From Clavaria fumosa (taxonomy: Eukaryota; Basidiomycota; Agaricomycetes; Agaricales; Clavariaceae): DNA of 64,000 bases. Below the pieces are notes generated by a model. The model was not told the DNA's origin and did not search any database. It was given only the letters and a program-made list of their open reading frames with translations. Shown here in pieces: positions 32,371 to 43,843 of this stretch (position 1 is the first letter of the stretch; the number at the start of each line of letters is the position of its first letter). The stretch spans positions 4,030,001 to 4,094,000 of the forward strand of contig OX637797.1 in assembly GCA_951802425.1 (NCBI GenBank), in the 5' to 3' direction. The translations under genes and the position numbers were made by a program.

Positions 32371-33652
32371 AATGATGCTGGACCTAGCTATTGCCCCCTT
32401 CGATGGGCAGAAAAGGAACTTCCGCACGTTCCTCCGGTCAATTCGCCTCCTGTTTATGGCGAATCTGACAGTCTATGCCACGGACCTGGCAAAGGTCCTT
32501 TTTGCTCTAAGCAAAATTACTGGAGATGGATTTGCTGCTGAATGGGCAAATGTGAGGGTGGAAGAGATCCTGGGTAATGGTGCAACCGGAACCTGGGTGG
32601 AGTTTATGGAGGAGATGAAGCAGGTGTTTGGCGACCCGAACGACCGAGCAACAGCCCTTGCGGATATCGCAGGGTTGAAACAGGGCTCCATGACAGCCCC
32701 GGAATTCTTTACAAGGTTCGAAATGCTGTTCCGCCGGGTGGGAATGACTGAGGTGGCCAATTCGGATGTTCTGGTCCATTGGCTGGAGTCAAACCTGAGT
32801 AGGAGGTTGGTGGAGAGGATCTATGGTGTCTCCCCAATGCCAGAGATGTACGGAGAATGGAAGGTGCTGGCTGAGAGGCTTGATGCCCAGCAAAGGCGAC
32901 TGGATGGGATACTTGCGGAACGGACACTGCGACCTGCCACAACCCCCGCACAGCCTTTCATGACCCTGGCCCGACCTATTGTGACCCTACTGCAACCTGC
33001 TGTGACCGTTTCGCAACCTCTTGCGACCCCTCTGCTGTGTACCCTGGATGTGGTCAGTCTTGGTGCTGGTGCTGGTGCTGGTATTGGTGCTGGTGGGAGC
33101 AGGGATGGTCCCCGTGCATTGGGGCATGTGGCAAGTGGTGGTAGTTCTGCTGCTGCTGTTGTTGTTGTTGCTCCTGTTGTTGCTGAGCAGGAGGAGGAGG
33201 ATGTGGATATGCCATTTGCATTTGTGTTGCCGAGGGAGGCAGGGGGCATGCCTGTTGGGGGTGTGTCTCCTGTGTCTGTGCCGGTGCAGGAGGACGAAAG
33301 CGAGGAGGAGCAGGAGGAGCAGAAGGAGCAGGAGACTTTGGATGTGTTGGCTTTGGAGGGGGAGGATGAGCACATGGCGGCAGCGGTGGCAGTGCACCAC
33401 TCCCCATCAGCAATCCTGTGCCCAGTCACGTGCAACTTGCTGTCATGGTCATCTGGCTGTGTGTGTGTGGTTAGTGGTACTGGTGCTGGTGCTGGTGTTG
33501 GTGTGGTGAGTGCTGGTGGGAGCAGGGATGGTCCCTGTGCATTGGGGCATGTGGAGTGGAATTTGTGGGACTGGTTTGGGCGGCGGCCTTACCATCCTGA
33601 GGGGTGGCGCAGGGTGCTGCCAGGCCTGGCAGTCATCAGGGGTGTGGGGTGA
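32371..33652 (+). CDS. G2 gag, intact (about 427 aa)
   Basis: Gag-like protein from ATG 32371. Residues 1 to about 175 are a typical retrotransposon gag core: APFDGQKRNFRTFLRSIRLLF, EEWANV-type WANVRVEEILGN, TWVEFMEEMKQVFGD, AGLKQGSMTAPEFFTRFEMLFRRVGM. The rest is low complexity: repeated Pro/Thr phrases, Gly-Ala runs (GAGAGAGIGAGG) repeated twice with the phrase GGSRDGP, and an acidic Glu/Gln stretch (EDESEEEQEEQKEQE). No zinc knuckle is seen. The frame is open for about 1.3 kb in a copy whose LTRs are nearly identical, so it is probably still functional. A short DFFLSHPDKAKLAGRD-like phrase after the stop may be a pol relic. Confidence 0.8.
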
Positions 33653-33731
33653 AGTACTTGGACTTCTTCCTCTCCCACCCCGACAAAGCCAAGCTAGCTG
33701 GTCGGGACGCCCAGCCTTAAGAGGGGGGTGA

Positions 33732-34021
33732 TGTTAGGATCGCTTACATAAGCATTGAAAAAGAGCAGTTGTGGAGAAACTGGGAAGGGTTGTTGGAAGG
33801 TCACATGACCTGTGGCTGTGTCCAAAATTATGTAATCGGAAGGTCACATGACCTGGGCCTGGGCGCATCACGTGATCCGAGGGTCCAAGCGTGGGAAAGT
33901 CGGCAAGTGCCGGGGTTCCCGCTATATATACTTCGTCTTTTCCATTTTTGTACTCTTTTCCCCTTATCTTAGTATTGTCGTCATGACCTTACGCTTAAGT
34001 TGTGTGAGACCCAGTCTGATA
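33732..34021 (+). repeat. G2 3' LTR
   Basis: 290 bp, preceded by the purine tract AAGAGGGGGGTGA (33719-33731). It ends GTCTGATA, directly followed by CATAG. Confidence 0.9.
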
Positions 34022-34295
34022 CATAGACTGATGCTGGACCTAGCTGTTGCCCCCTTTGACAGGCAGAAAAGGAACTTTCATACATTCCTCCAATCACTTT
34101 GCTTCCTGTTTATGGCGAACCCAACTGTTTATGCTACAGACCTGGTGAAGGTCCTCTTTGCTCTGAGCAAAATCACTGAAGATGGATTTGCCTTGGAATG
34201 GGCAAATATGAAAGCAGAAAAGATCCTGGGTGGTGGCAAGGCTGGAACCTGGGTAGAGTTTGTGGAGGAAATGAAACAGGCATTTGACTGAATGA

Positions 34296-34391
34296 CCAAT
34301 CAACTACTCTCACAGACTATCAGACTTAGTCTCACACACTTAATTGTAAGGTCAATGATGATGATACTAACATAAGGGGGAAAGGGTACAA
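34296..34391 (-). repeat. inverted family G LTR fragment
   Basis: Reverse complement of the LTR part that includes CCCCCTTATGTTAGTAT and GTGTGAGACTAAGTCTGATA. It lies head-on against the truncated G1 gag, so the 3' end of G1 was rearranged before or with the arrival of element E. Confidence 0.6.
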
Positions 34392-34393
34392 GG

Positions 34394-34989
34394 GTTATGA
34401 TCTGTTCCAATCACATGACCATCATCCCCACTCCAGACTCTGCACCCTATGCCAACTCCAATAAACTCTGATCTGCTCTGTGTTATGTCCACATACTCTG
34501 CTCCACTCTTTACTCAGACTCTGTTCCCTTGTTACTTCAGACTTCATGGACTTTGCATTAAATGACCTCCTGGCATCAGTCCTTGGTTGGAGACATAAGG
34601 ACACTGTCCTACATCCATGGGAACATTGTCTATCACATGCATGGGAACATTGTCTATCACATGCATGGGAACATCATCTATCACATGCATGGTCCAAACT
34701 ATACTTGATGCTTACTACAAAACATACAACTCTCAATGCTTATCCACTTAACTCTGATGGACTCTGGAGTTACCTTCTGTCTCTTGCATCCTCTCATCTG
34801 CAACTGTCAACCTGTCAAATAGGGATGTATATATATGTGGTGGCACAACACATAAGTTGAGGCCACAATCCCACCCTCTCTTAACCCTCTCACCTCTTCA
34901 TTGCTTATTCAACATTGGACTCCAACCAGACTTTGATACCCATTATACCTCTGACCCTCTCACCCCTGAACCTTGACTGGACCTTGACA
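34394..34989 (+). repeat. E 5' LTR, internally deleted
   Basis: Starts TTATGATCTGTTCCAATCAC and ends CTGGACCTTGACA, followed by G plus TATATTCAAAC, the B-type primer site. Compared with 29914-30660 it lacks the segment with GTTTGAATATT, so the RNA start/primer partner is gone. It contains three near-identical 26-bp units (ATGGGAACATTGTCTATCACATGC, about 34617-34695). Confidence 0.75.
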
Positions 34990-35034
34990 GTATATTCAAA
35001 CTTCACACCTCATATATACAACAATCAACAATGC

Positions 35035-35750
35035 TGTCAAGGTCCTATCACAGAGGGTGCAAAAGGTTAAGCAGAAATGGAGATAATGTCAGAGTCTGCT
35101 CAGAGTCTGAGAGGGTAAGCAAGCAGAGTCAGAGGTGTAATTAGCAGAATGAGAATGGGACTGCAGCCTCAACATACATGTTGTGCCCCTGCATGTATAC
35201 CTGTCCTGTATTTACCTAAGAGCACAATGCCCAAGACAAGACTAGAATTTGGAGTCAGATATCAGAGTCTGTCACAGTTGATCAGAGTCAATCAGAGGAT
35301 GTTCAGGATGTTGAGGATGATGAGGACGAAGCTCTGAGACTTATAGGAACAAGAGATGATAATATTTGAACTAAGGAACAGAGAGATACAAGTGGGATCT
35401 TATACTGCAAGGACAGGAGTATAGGAGTACTCTGAAACATAGTATATCAAATATTCAGGAGAGTTTCACCACTAGTGCCTGTGCAATTTTCATGGGACAA
35501 AGAAATGATAACAATAATGACTCCCATGGGTCATGGGCATCCTCCCATTGGTTACCAGATGAGAGGGATGCTTGAAGAAGATTCTGTAACAAAGTCCACA
35601 GGGTCTGAAGAATGAAGAACAGAGTCTGAGGGAGTGTTGGAGCAGAGTACATGGAGTTACAGCAGAGTGGAATGGAGGAAGCCAGAGTTGGTTCAGAGTC
35701 CAAGGCCCAGAGTGAAGATAATGTTTATGTTATCAGACAGGGTCATTACA
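35035..35750 (-). mobile_element. solo LTR (B-related) inserted at the E gag start codon
   Basis: 716 bp, TGTCAAGG to GTCATTACA on the plus strand, flanked by the perfect repeat AATGC (35030-35034 and 35751-35755). AATGC contains the gag ATG, so the duplication recreates the start codon next to gag while separating it from the E promoter. Confidence 0.85.
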
Positions 35751-35751
35751 A

Positions 35752-36920
35752 ATGCCGACTACATGTGCTGGTACATGTGTTCCCCCTCAAACACCTGAAA
35801 TCCCCAATATCTCTGAACCTACTGAGGTCGCCCTGAGTGTTTCAACACTGACAGAATGCAATGACAAATCAGAACCCTTGGTAATTGACAATGACATGGA
35901 CAACCATGACCTTCTGACACCCCATACTGATTGTGATGTCACTCCCACTCGTCTCCTGAAGGTGATGATTCAAGTGATGAGACATCCAGAAATGGTCAAA
36001 CTGCATGATCCAGACATGTTCAATGGGCAGGACCCCAAGAAGCTGAAAAGCTTTCTGGTCCAGTGCCAACTCAGCTTCATCAATTGCCCTCATGCATTTG
36101 ACTCCAACTCACAAAAGGTAAATTATGTTCTCTCCTATCTCTGGGGCTCTGCCCTGGAATGGTTTGAACCAATGATCCTGGATGAGGAAGCTCATCTGGT
36201 TCTCTTGAACTATCAGCTGTTCTCTAAACAGCTTATGGGGAATTTTGGTCTGTACAATGCAATCTGAGAGGCAGAGTTTGAACTTGAACAACTCTGGATG
36301 TGCAAGGACCCCAAGTTGATGAAATACACATTTTGTTCAACCCATTGGGCAGCAGTCATCAATTGGGATGAGTACACTTTGCAGCGGCAGTTCTACAAAG
36401 GACTTGCCAGCTGCATCAAGGATGAGATCACTTGTATTGAGTGTGTGGATACACTCTGTGGACTCCACTACTGGGCCCAGCAACTGGAGATCTCTCAAGA
36501 CTCCATTAAGGTGCCCACACCTAATACAAAGAGTAAAGGTTCCATGGACATTAAGAAGTCCCCAAGCATGTCCAATGCTGCAAAGAAGTCTGACAAACAT
36601 CCAGACCAGCATCTGACAAACTCCTCTTCCAATTCTGGACCCTCAGGGTCTAAGTCCATTGGTCACTCTGGTAATGCCAGTAGTACCAAGAAGCCCAATC
36701 TTGAGGGCAAACTGGGTCAGGATGGCAAACTGACACCAGAGGAACACCAAAGGCATTTTGACAATAACCTGTGTCTTTTCTGTGGCACAGCAGGCCATAA
36801 GGCCAATGAGTGCTGCAAATGGACCTCACAGGCCAAAGGCAACTCTGCTCAAGTCACCTCTGAAGGGGATGGTTCAGCATCAAAAAATGATTACTGTAAG
36901 CAACCTATGGAGTACAGCAC
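35752..36920 (+). pseudogene. E gag (broken)
   Basis: Starts MPTTCAGTCVPP, like MPTTRSGARLPP of B. Gag core with KKLKSFLVQCQLSFINCP and LSYLWGSALEWFEPM. A TGA at about 36265 replaces the Arg of AIREAEFELE (CGA to TGA). The knuckle is NLCLFCGTAGHKANECCK (CX2CX4HX4C). The slippery A7 run of the B copies is altered here. Confidence 0.75.
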
Positions 36921-39900
36921 AACTCTCTGGCTGCTCCAACACCAATCATGCTAAAAAGATACCTGACACCCTTTCCTTCCATTGTTCTCTCTGTCTCTCT
37001 GTTTCTTCTCCTTCCATCTCTTCTCTGATCTGTGCTCTTGTCAACTCTGGCACTGAGCTTTGTTTCATTGATACCAAGTTTGCTTCTCATCTCTGTCTTC
37101 TGAAAGTTCCAGTAACCCCCAGAGAGGTCATTTTTATAAACAGTACCACCTCTGTCTGGGTTACCAAGGTGGTCTGGCTCTCCATTCAGCTTCCTGCCAT
37201 GGATCCAACTGATGTTTTGTTTGTTATCACTGACCTTGACCCTTCCTGTGATGTAGTCTTGGGGGTGAATTGGGTGTACCAACACAACCCACTGGTTGAC
37301 TGGAATACAGGCCAGATAACACCCTGTCTCTGACCCTGACTCTTGTCCTGAAAGGTGCATTGGCCAGCACTTGGACATCCATCACTCCAAAACCTTCTGC
37401 TCCACACACTCTGATTCCATCATCATCTGCAGTGATTCTGAATCGAGCACAGACTCTGAAACTGTTGTTGACTCTGTTGACCTCTGTCCTTTCTGGGGAA
37501 CCAAAGATTGCATTCATCAGTGCTCCAGCCTTTGCCAGGGCTTGTAGATCTCGAGGATCTCAAACATTCGGCTTGAAGTTGACTAGCAATTCGGCCCAAG
37601 TGGCCTCTGCTTCATTCAACATTCCAGACACTACCCAGCAGGACATCTTGTCTGTCCCAGAGCTTTACAGGGATTTTCCTGACATCTTTAGTAAGACTAA
37701 GGCAGACACCCTTGCTCCACATAGACCATACAATCTTAAGATCAACCTCATGGATGGAGCATCTTCTCCACATGGTATGGTTTATTCCCTGTCACAGTCC
37801 AAACTCCATGAACTCCATGAACTCTGTGAGTTCCTGGACAAGCATCTCTGTATCAGATTTATCTGCCCGAGTTGCTCTCTGCATGGAGCCCCAGTGCTCT
37901 TCATCTAGAAAAAGAGCAGACTCCTCCATCTCTTTGTAGACTTCTGGGGCCTGGATAAGGTCACCAAGAAAGATCACTATCCATTACCTTTAACAAAAGA
38001 TCTGTTGGATGTCCCAGGCAAAGCCCGGATATACACAAAACTTGATCTCCACCATGCATATCACCTGGTCCACATAGCAGAGGGTGACGAATGGAAGACT
38101 GCCTTCTGCACCTGCTATGGATCCTTTGAATGGTGTGTGATGCCCTTTGGGCTCACAAATGCACTGGCAACATTCCAGCATTTCATGAATGATATATTCT
38201 CTGACCTTGTTGATATGTTCATGGTCATCTACCTTGATGACATTCTCATTTACTCAAGGACCTGGATCAACATGTTAAACATGTCTGGGAAGTACTCTGT
38301 AGACTCTGCAAACACAGACTTTACCTAAACCCAGCTAAGTGTCAATGGCACACAGAAACCATGGAGTACTTTGGATTCATCCTTTCTGTGAAAGGTCTGT
38401 CAATGGACATGGTGAGAGTAAAAGTCATTCAGGAATGGCCTATACCATGAAAGGTTAAGGATATACAATCCTTCCTTGGCTTTGCCAGCTTTTATCACTG
38501 CTTTGTCCATGAATATTCTGACATCATTGCTCCCATGACTCGACTTACTTGGAAAAATATCCAATGGGTCTGGTCCAATGATTGTCAGTCCGCTTTCGAC
38601 TCCCTGAAATCAGCATTTACCTCTGCTCTGATCCTCCAACATTTTATTCCTGGAGCTCTGCTGATCATCAAAACTGATGCTTCCAACTATGCCATTGCAG
38701 TGATACTATCAACGGTCACTTCTGACAGTGAAGTCCACCCCATTGCATTCCATTCTCACATGTTGGGCACTTCCAAGCTCAATTATGACACACATGATAA
38801 GGAACTCCTGGTGATCTTTGAGGCCTTCACTGTTTGGAGACATTACCTCAAGGGTTCCAAAACTCTGGTCAATGTTGTCACTGACCATAAGAACTGAGAG
38901 TACTTCTCAACAGTCTGCCTCCTCACCCAGCATCAAGCCCGGTGGTCAGAGTTCCTCTTGCAGTTTAACCTTGTCATCCATTTCCACCCTGGTCAGCTGG
39001 GAACAAAGCCTGATGTGTTGACATGATGTTGGGACATCTACCCTAAAGAGGGAGATAGCAACTATGCCCATGTCAATCCACAAAACCTCTGACTGGTCTT
39101 CACCAACAAACAACTGATTTCGTCTCTCCAAGCATCCATGCTATATGAGCCCACACTCTGTGCCTCATTTGTGATTGGCAATCATCAGCTTCATGAGGAT
39201 ATCCAGTCTGGACTTCTGCTTGATCCTGTCACAGCTCCAATCCTGGAGAAACTCTGTTCGAACTCCACTGAGGATAAATGGTCCTTGGATGATGATGGAC
39301 TACTCTGCAAATGTGGTAAGATCTATGTCCCAGACATCAATGATCTTAGACTCCACATACTATGTGCTAGACATGACCACCCACTTGCTGGACATTTCAG
39401 TCAGACCAAGACTATGGCCTTGGTCTTCATGGATTATACCTGGCCAAAACTCCAAGGATTCATATCAGACTTCTGCAAATCTTGCACTACTTGTGGTAGG
39501 GTGAAAGCCCCTTGGCACAAACCCTACAGATTGCTTAAACAGCTTCCAATCCCTGAAAAACTGTGGAATTCCATATCAATGGATTTCATAGAGCAACTCC
39601 CTGATAGCTCTGGTTTTACTGCCATCTTAGTTGTCATTGGCAGGTTTATGAAGCAAGGGATACTCATCCCAATGACCAACGAAGTGAATTCTGTGGAGTT
39701 GGCATGTCTCTTTGTACTCCATGTCTTTTCCAAGCACAGAGTCCCATCGCATGTCACCTCTGACTGTGGCTCCAAGTTCATATCCTGTTTCTTCTGTTCA
39801 TTGGGCAAAGTCCTTGATATGACATTGCACTTTACCTCTGGATATCACCTGGACCAACCAAATGTTAGAACAGTACATCCATTGTTACTGCAACTATCAG

Positions 39901-39953
39901 CAGCACAACTGGTCCAAACTCCTGCCCCTCACAGAGTTTGCCTACAACAATGC
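36921..39953 (+). pseudogene. E pol: protease, RT, RNase H, integrase (truncated, broken)
   Basis: Protease LVNSGTELCFIDTKFA: catalytic Asp is Asn (intact B copies have IDSGAELCFIDAKFA). RT with [15 protein letters not shown] and [11 protein letters not shown] (catalytic pair intact), broken by stops about 37906 and 38326. RNase H with KTDASNYAIAVILS and HDKELLVIFEAF. Integrase zinc region HPLAGHF...CKSCTTCG (39380-39500), core SMDFIEQLPDS and SDCGSKFI; the final Glu segment is disrupted ([11 protein letters not shown]), and it ends at YNNA. Confidence 0.75.
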
Positions 39954-41595
39954 TCCAAGAGAATAGTTGATGAAGTTCATCAATGCACCACAATCGACTA
40001 CCAAGCAGGAAAGTTAGGCACAAAGCCAGACGCTCTTATGCAACAACTGGACATCTACCTGAAGAAGTCCGAGCAACCTGTGACCAATGCAATAAACAAC
40101 AAGGTCACAATACCACCCGAACTCCTTTGAGCAACCATCATCCTCAATGAAGAAGCCCTGATTTCACAAATTTGGCATGCTCTCCATGACACCTACTTCT
40201 CCAAGAAATCCCAGGACACTTCACAAGGTCGCAACAAGACTCTCTCACTCTCACCTGATGGATTACTACTGCTTCAAAATGGAAGAATATATGTTACTGA
40301 CCATGACTCCCTCCAACTTGACATCCTATGCTCCAACCATGACCACAAATTATGTGGACATCCAGGTATAAGAAAGACAACCCAACTAATAAACAGATTG
40401 TTTTTCTGGCCAGGACTCTGAAAAGACATAACCATCTATGTCTGTAGTTGTCACACCTGTGCAAAGGCAAAACCCATCTGACACAAACCTTACAGACTCC
40501 TCAAACCCTTGCCCATAGGTGAGTGACCTTTGTCTTCGATCTCAATGGACCATATCGAAGCCCTCCCTCTCTCTGCAACCTTTGACTCGATTCTTGTCAT
40601 CATCTGCCAACTAATAAAGCAAGCAATCTTCATCCCCACCAACACTAATGATACTGTGAAGGACCTAGCCCAACATTTCATCACCCATGTCTTCTCAAAA
40701 CATGGGTTACCCGCAGACATAGTATTGGATTGAGGAAGGTTATTTGATTCCAAGTTTTGGTCTTCATTATGTCAGGCTTTGGATATCACCTCCAATCTCT
40801 CCACAGCCTACCATCCCAAGACCGACGGCCAAACAGAACAAGTCAACCAAATTCTAGAACAGTACCTGTGGATCCATACAAACTACCTCCAGGACAATTG
40901 GACCTCCAAACTTCCCTTCACCAAGTTCATATATAACAATACTCCCCACAGCACCACCAGTGTCTCTCCCTTCTTCACAAACAAGGGATACCACCCAAGA
41001 CTCACGATTTCCCTTGAAGGGATACCTGCACATGAGGCCCACATGGTTGTGACCGATCTCAAGATGCTGCATCAGCACTTACAAGACCAACTCAAGGTTG
41101 TGAATGAGGCCTACTCATGCTTTGCAGACAAGAAGAGAGAAATTACACCAGATTGGAAGGAAGGAAGGAAAGTATGGTTAGACTTACAGAATGTGAAGAT
41201 GAAAAGGCTGACAAAGAAACTGGATTCGAAACGAGCTGGACCTTTCCCTATACTCATGAAAGTCTCAACTCATGCGTATTGCCTCCAGTTACCAAAATCT
41301 ATGTGAGGAATTCACAATGTCTTCCATGTTTCCTTACTCAAGAAGGTCCATGAAGATACTTTTCCTCAATGACAACAACCACCTCCACCCCCTATCAAGA
41401 TCGATGGTGAACAGGTCTATGAAGTTGCAGATATATTGGATTCTCAAAGGAGGGGTAGGAAAGTGCTATACCTTGTATGTTGGGAAGGTTACAGACTGAC
41501 GACACTTGGGAACCCATCAAATCACTTTCCAGATTGAAGGAACTCCTTGAGGACTTTCACACAGTGTATCCGGACAAGCCTCGCCCCCATTAACT
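39954..41595 (+). pseudogene. F1: family F RNase H end, integrase and chromodomain
   Basis: A different Gypsy family fused to E. It begins with DYQAGKLGTKPDAL (end of RNase H), then IPPELL, a zinc region (HKLCGHPGIRKTTQLINRLFFWPG, CSCHTCAKAK), integrase core (SMDHIEALPLS, ADIVLD with a stop after it, TDGQTEQVNQILEQYL), a KVWLDLQNVKMKR module, and a chromodomain ([24 protein letters not shown]) ending LAPIN at about 41592. Several stops. The same family appears at 45210-45565 and 55630-56470. Confidence 0.75.
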
Positions 41596-41692
41596 CAACT
41601 TTTCACTTCATTCACACTTTGCTCACATTTGCGCTTTAGGATTCAAATATCATATACAAAAATAATATTCAAATAAAAGAAAAAACCATCTA

Positions 41693-42301
41693 CTAGTCGC
41701 AGGCTACTTCCTTCCCCTTCCATGACCCTCCCACGACTTTTTCCACCACCCTCTCTACCTCCGTACTTATCTCTTTATCCTCCTCCTCCAGATCCTCCAA
41801 CAACGCACCAAATTGATCTACCTATGGGAATTCCAACAACTCCACCCGCAACCGATTCTGTTCTTGCGTCGCCCACTTCCCCACCCATGACATCATCACC
41901 CCTTGCGCGAGTTTCTCCAGAAGACCTTCATACCCGAAATAGGCCACTTCCAGGCCACGATGACCTCACATGCACAACAAGTTGCGTTCTCCTACCACAG
42001 CACCCAGATGGCCATGCAACTCTAAGAAGAAAACAATCAATCACTTTATTATTGAATACTTGAACCATTTACCCCGCTCTCTCTTCATCCTATTCTCGAA
42101 TGCCTCCTTCATCTCCACTAACTTGCGTCGTGACTCCCCCAACTCGTGTCGCACCTCCCGAAGGTTGGTTTCTTGTACTTAGAATGAAAAAACAAAAACA
42201 ATTCATACATGCACGGAGTTAAAATGATATTTACCTTGCCAATCTCCTTGAAGAGCTTCGAAATCCTTCTCCACCACCTCCGCCTGCTCCTTCAGTTCCA
42301 T
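41693..42301 (-). pseudogene. family F antisense passenger gene, 5'-truncated, three exons left
   Basis: Encoded opposite to F1, between its chromodomain and the LTR. Proposed exons on the minus strand: 42301-42235, 42177-42073 and 42021-41693, with GT-AG introns of 57 nt (42234-42178) and 51 nt (42072-42022), both phase 1. Exons 1-2 are charged helix (MELKEQAEVVEKDFEALQ, LVEMKEAFENRMKRER). Exon 3 stays in frame to TAG at 41693 but contains one TGA and one TAG. No Cys cluster remains. The LTR starts only 13 bp upstream of the first codon, so the 5' end has probably been lost. I rely on splice phase and position for this call. Confidence 0.5.
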
Positions 42302-42314
42302 CACCTTGATATCA

Positions 42315-43788
42315 TGTCAGGACCCATTCATTTTTCCCATACCCAAACCGACCTTACCAACACTTCTGAACCTCCTGATGACCCTCTACAACCTCATGAG
42401 CCCCTCTACATGCTTCCAAAACCCGCTGTCCCTTTCCGGAAGCCTCTCCAACCTTTCCCGCACTCACACAACACTCATGACTACCATGCCATACTTGCGA
42501 CGCCTCCCATTATCTCATTCCACATGCATACCTCGCCTGGACCCACCAATCCCACGCACGACACATCATTGCACATCTTCTTCTGCCAGCATGTGACTTG
42601 CCATGCAGCACCCCCGGTGCTACCACTACCAGTGCCAATATGATAACAGTGTTATGGCCATTACCCACGTTACATGCATTACCCACATGACTTCCTGCCC
42701 AAAGCCAGTGCCAATATGATAACAGTGTTATGGCCATTACCCACGTTACATGCATTACCCACATGACTTCCTGCCCAAAGTCACTTGCATCACCTGCGTC
42801 ACTAGCATCACCCATGTGACCGCTCTTATGACCTTGCAACCTTAACACTCAAATGCGCCACCAACAGTCAGCTGTATTATTACTTCAAATATGCGTCCCT
42901 TCTCCTCAGTCATCTATAATTATGTTACTTATGATCTGAGAATCCCTCCATAGTTATAGCTACATATATACTTATTTAACTAGGTCATGACCTTACCTAT
43001 GTCTTCTTTACCCCTCACAACCTTAGTAGAACACGTGCCTAGTCACTTTATGACTAAACATACCCTGTACTACTATAGCCTCGTCGCCTGGTGACCTCTG
43101 TACTTTTCCTTTTCTGTTTTACTCTCTGTATGCACATACATAAGTCTTGCATGTACTTCTCATATGGTAGACTTGATATTGACACACATTGGTTCAAGCT
43201 TGAGGCTATTATGCCCTTTGAGCTTGGAACCACCATGATTGATATGTCTTGTCCCACTTGGTGACCTCAAGATTGCCAAGACACTCCTGCTTCACTCTGA
43301 TTCATCCTCTGTGCTCATATAAACTCACATGCCTAAGTATTCTCTTCATTTTGTCTTGGTACTGATCTTTTGAACCCTACAGGTTCTCCCGTTGGTTGGC
43401 AAAGTCATCGCCTTCATCGACACACTTCCTAATCTTGTCGCAACTATCCATGACCCTCCCAACATCATCCTTTTTCCTTCACTTTGTCTTTTCCTTTCTT
43501 ACGCTTCGTCAGTCGACCTTGCAACCTTCTCAGCATCATCTATTTCTCCCACCTTGTCAATTCCCTCTTTTATGTTTCGTCTACTGACTTTGCGACCTTC
43601 CCAGCAATGTCTTCTCTTTCTATACTTGTCTTTCTTCACTCTTACATCTTCTCAGACGTCTTCGCAACCTTCCGGGACCAAGCATTCTTAACTGTGCTCA
43701 ACAGTTGATTGGTCCTAGCGAGTTTCCAGCATAGGTCACCAACAAGTCGATCTCTGGCACTACTATTGAGATGGGACAGGCCCTAACA
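42315..43788 (+). repeat. family F LTR
   Basis: 1474 bp, TGTCAGGACCC to CCCTAACA. It matches 57165-57858 in its first half. GACTTGATATT (43170-43180) is the exact reverse complement of AATATCAAGTC (43790-43800) just inside the following gag-bearing element, and TACATAAG lies about 30 bp upstream. It contains direct duplications (for example CCAATATGATAACAGTGTTATGG at about 42631 and 42711). Confidence 0.75.
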
Positions 43789-43843
43789 TAATATCAAGTC
43801 TCCCCCTCACCCCACCACTCAACACCTGGATAAACACCCTATT

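Larger units (their letters stand above)
31509..34021 (+). mobile_element. G2: young, complete gag-only LTR retroelement
   Basis: 2513 bp, with two 290-bp LTRs (31509-31798 and 33732-34021) flanked by CATAG (31504-31508 and 34022-34026). Reading the LTRs side by side I found two differences, both transitions at CpG (GATCAC/GATCGC and TTATGC/TTACGC). The internal region holds a leader, one gag frame and a purine tract before the 3' LTR; no protease, RT or integrase. It must be mobilised in trans. The layout corresponds to terminal-repeat retrotransposons with a GAG domain (TR-GAG) described in plants. Confidence 0.85.
30870..34295 (+). mobile_element. G1: older gag-only family G element, interrupted by G2
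   Basis: 5' LTR 30870-31095, leader 31096-31508, then the G2 insertion, then a gag start at about 34027-34291 (DLAVAPFDRQKRNFHTFLQS, VYATDLVKVLFALSKI). That gag fragment is about 76% or more like G2 gag by eye and stops after KQAFD. Its 3' end is replaced by an inverted LTR fragment. The target duplication of G2 (CATAG) splits the G1 sequence CAGTGCCATAGACTGATGCTGG. Confidence 0.75.
34394..39953 (+). mobile_element. E: old B-related Ty3/Gypsy element, 3' end missing
   Basis: Plus-strand element: 5' LTR 34394-34989, solo LTR inserted at the gag start, gag, protease, RT, RNase H and most of integrase. It stops in the integrase core at FAYNNA (39953), where family F sequence takes over. Proteins are homologous to B but clearly diverged, and it is poor in CpG. 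Confidence 0.8.

Noticed and set aside
33021..33509. Leu/Arg-rich alternative frame inside G2 gag
   Set aside because: Overlaps the GGTGCT-type repeat and Glu-rich coding of gag; composition artefact.
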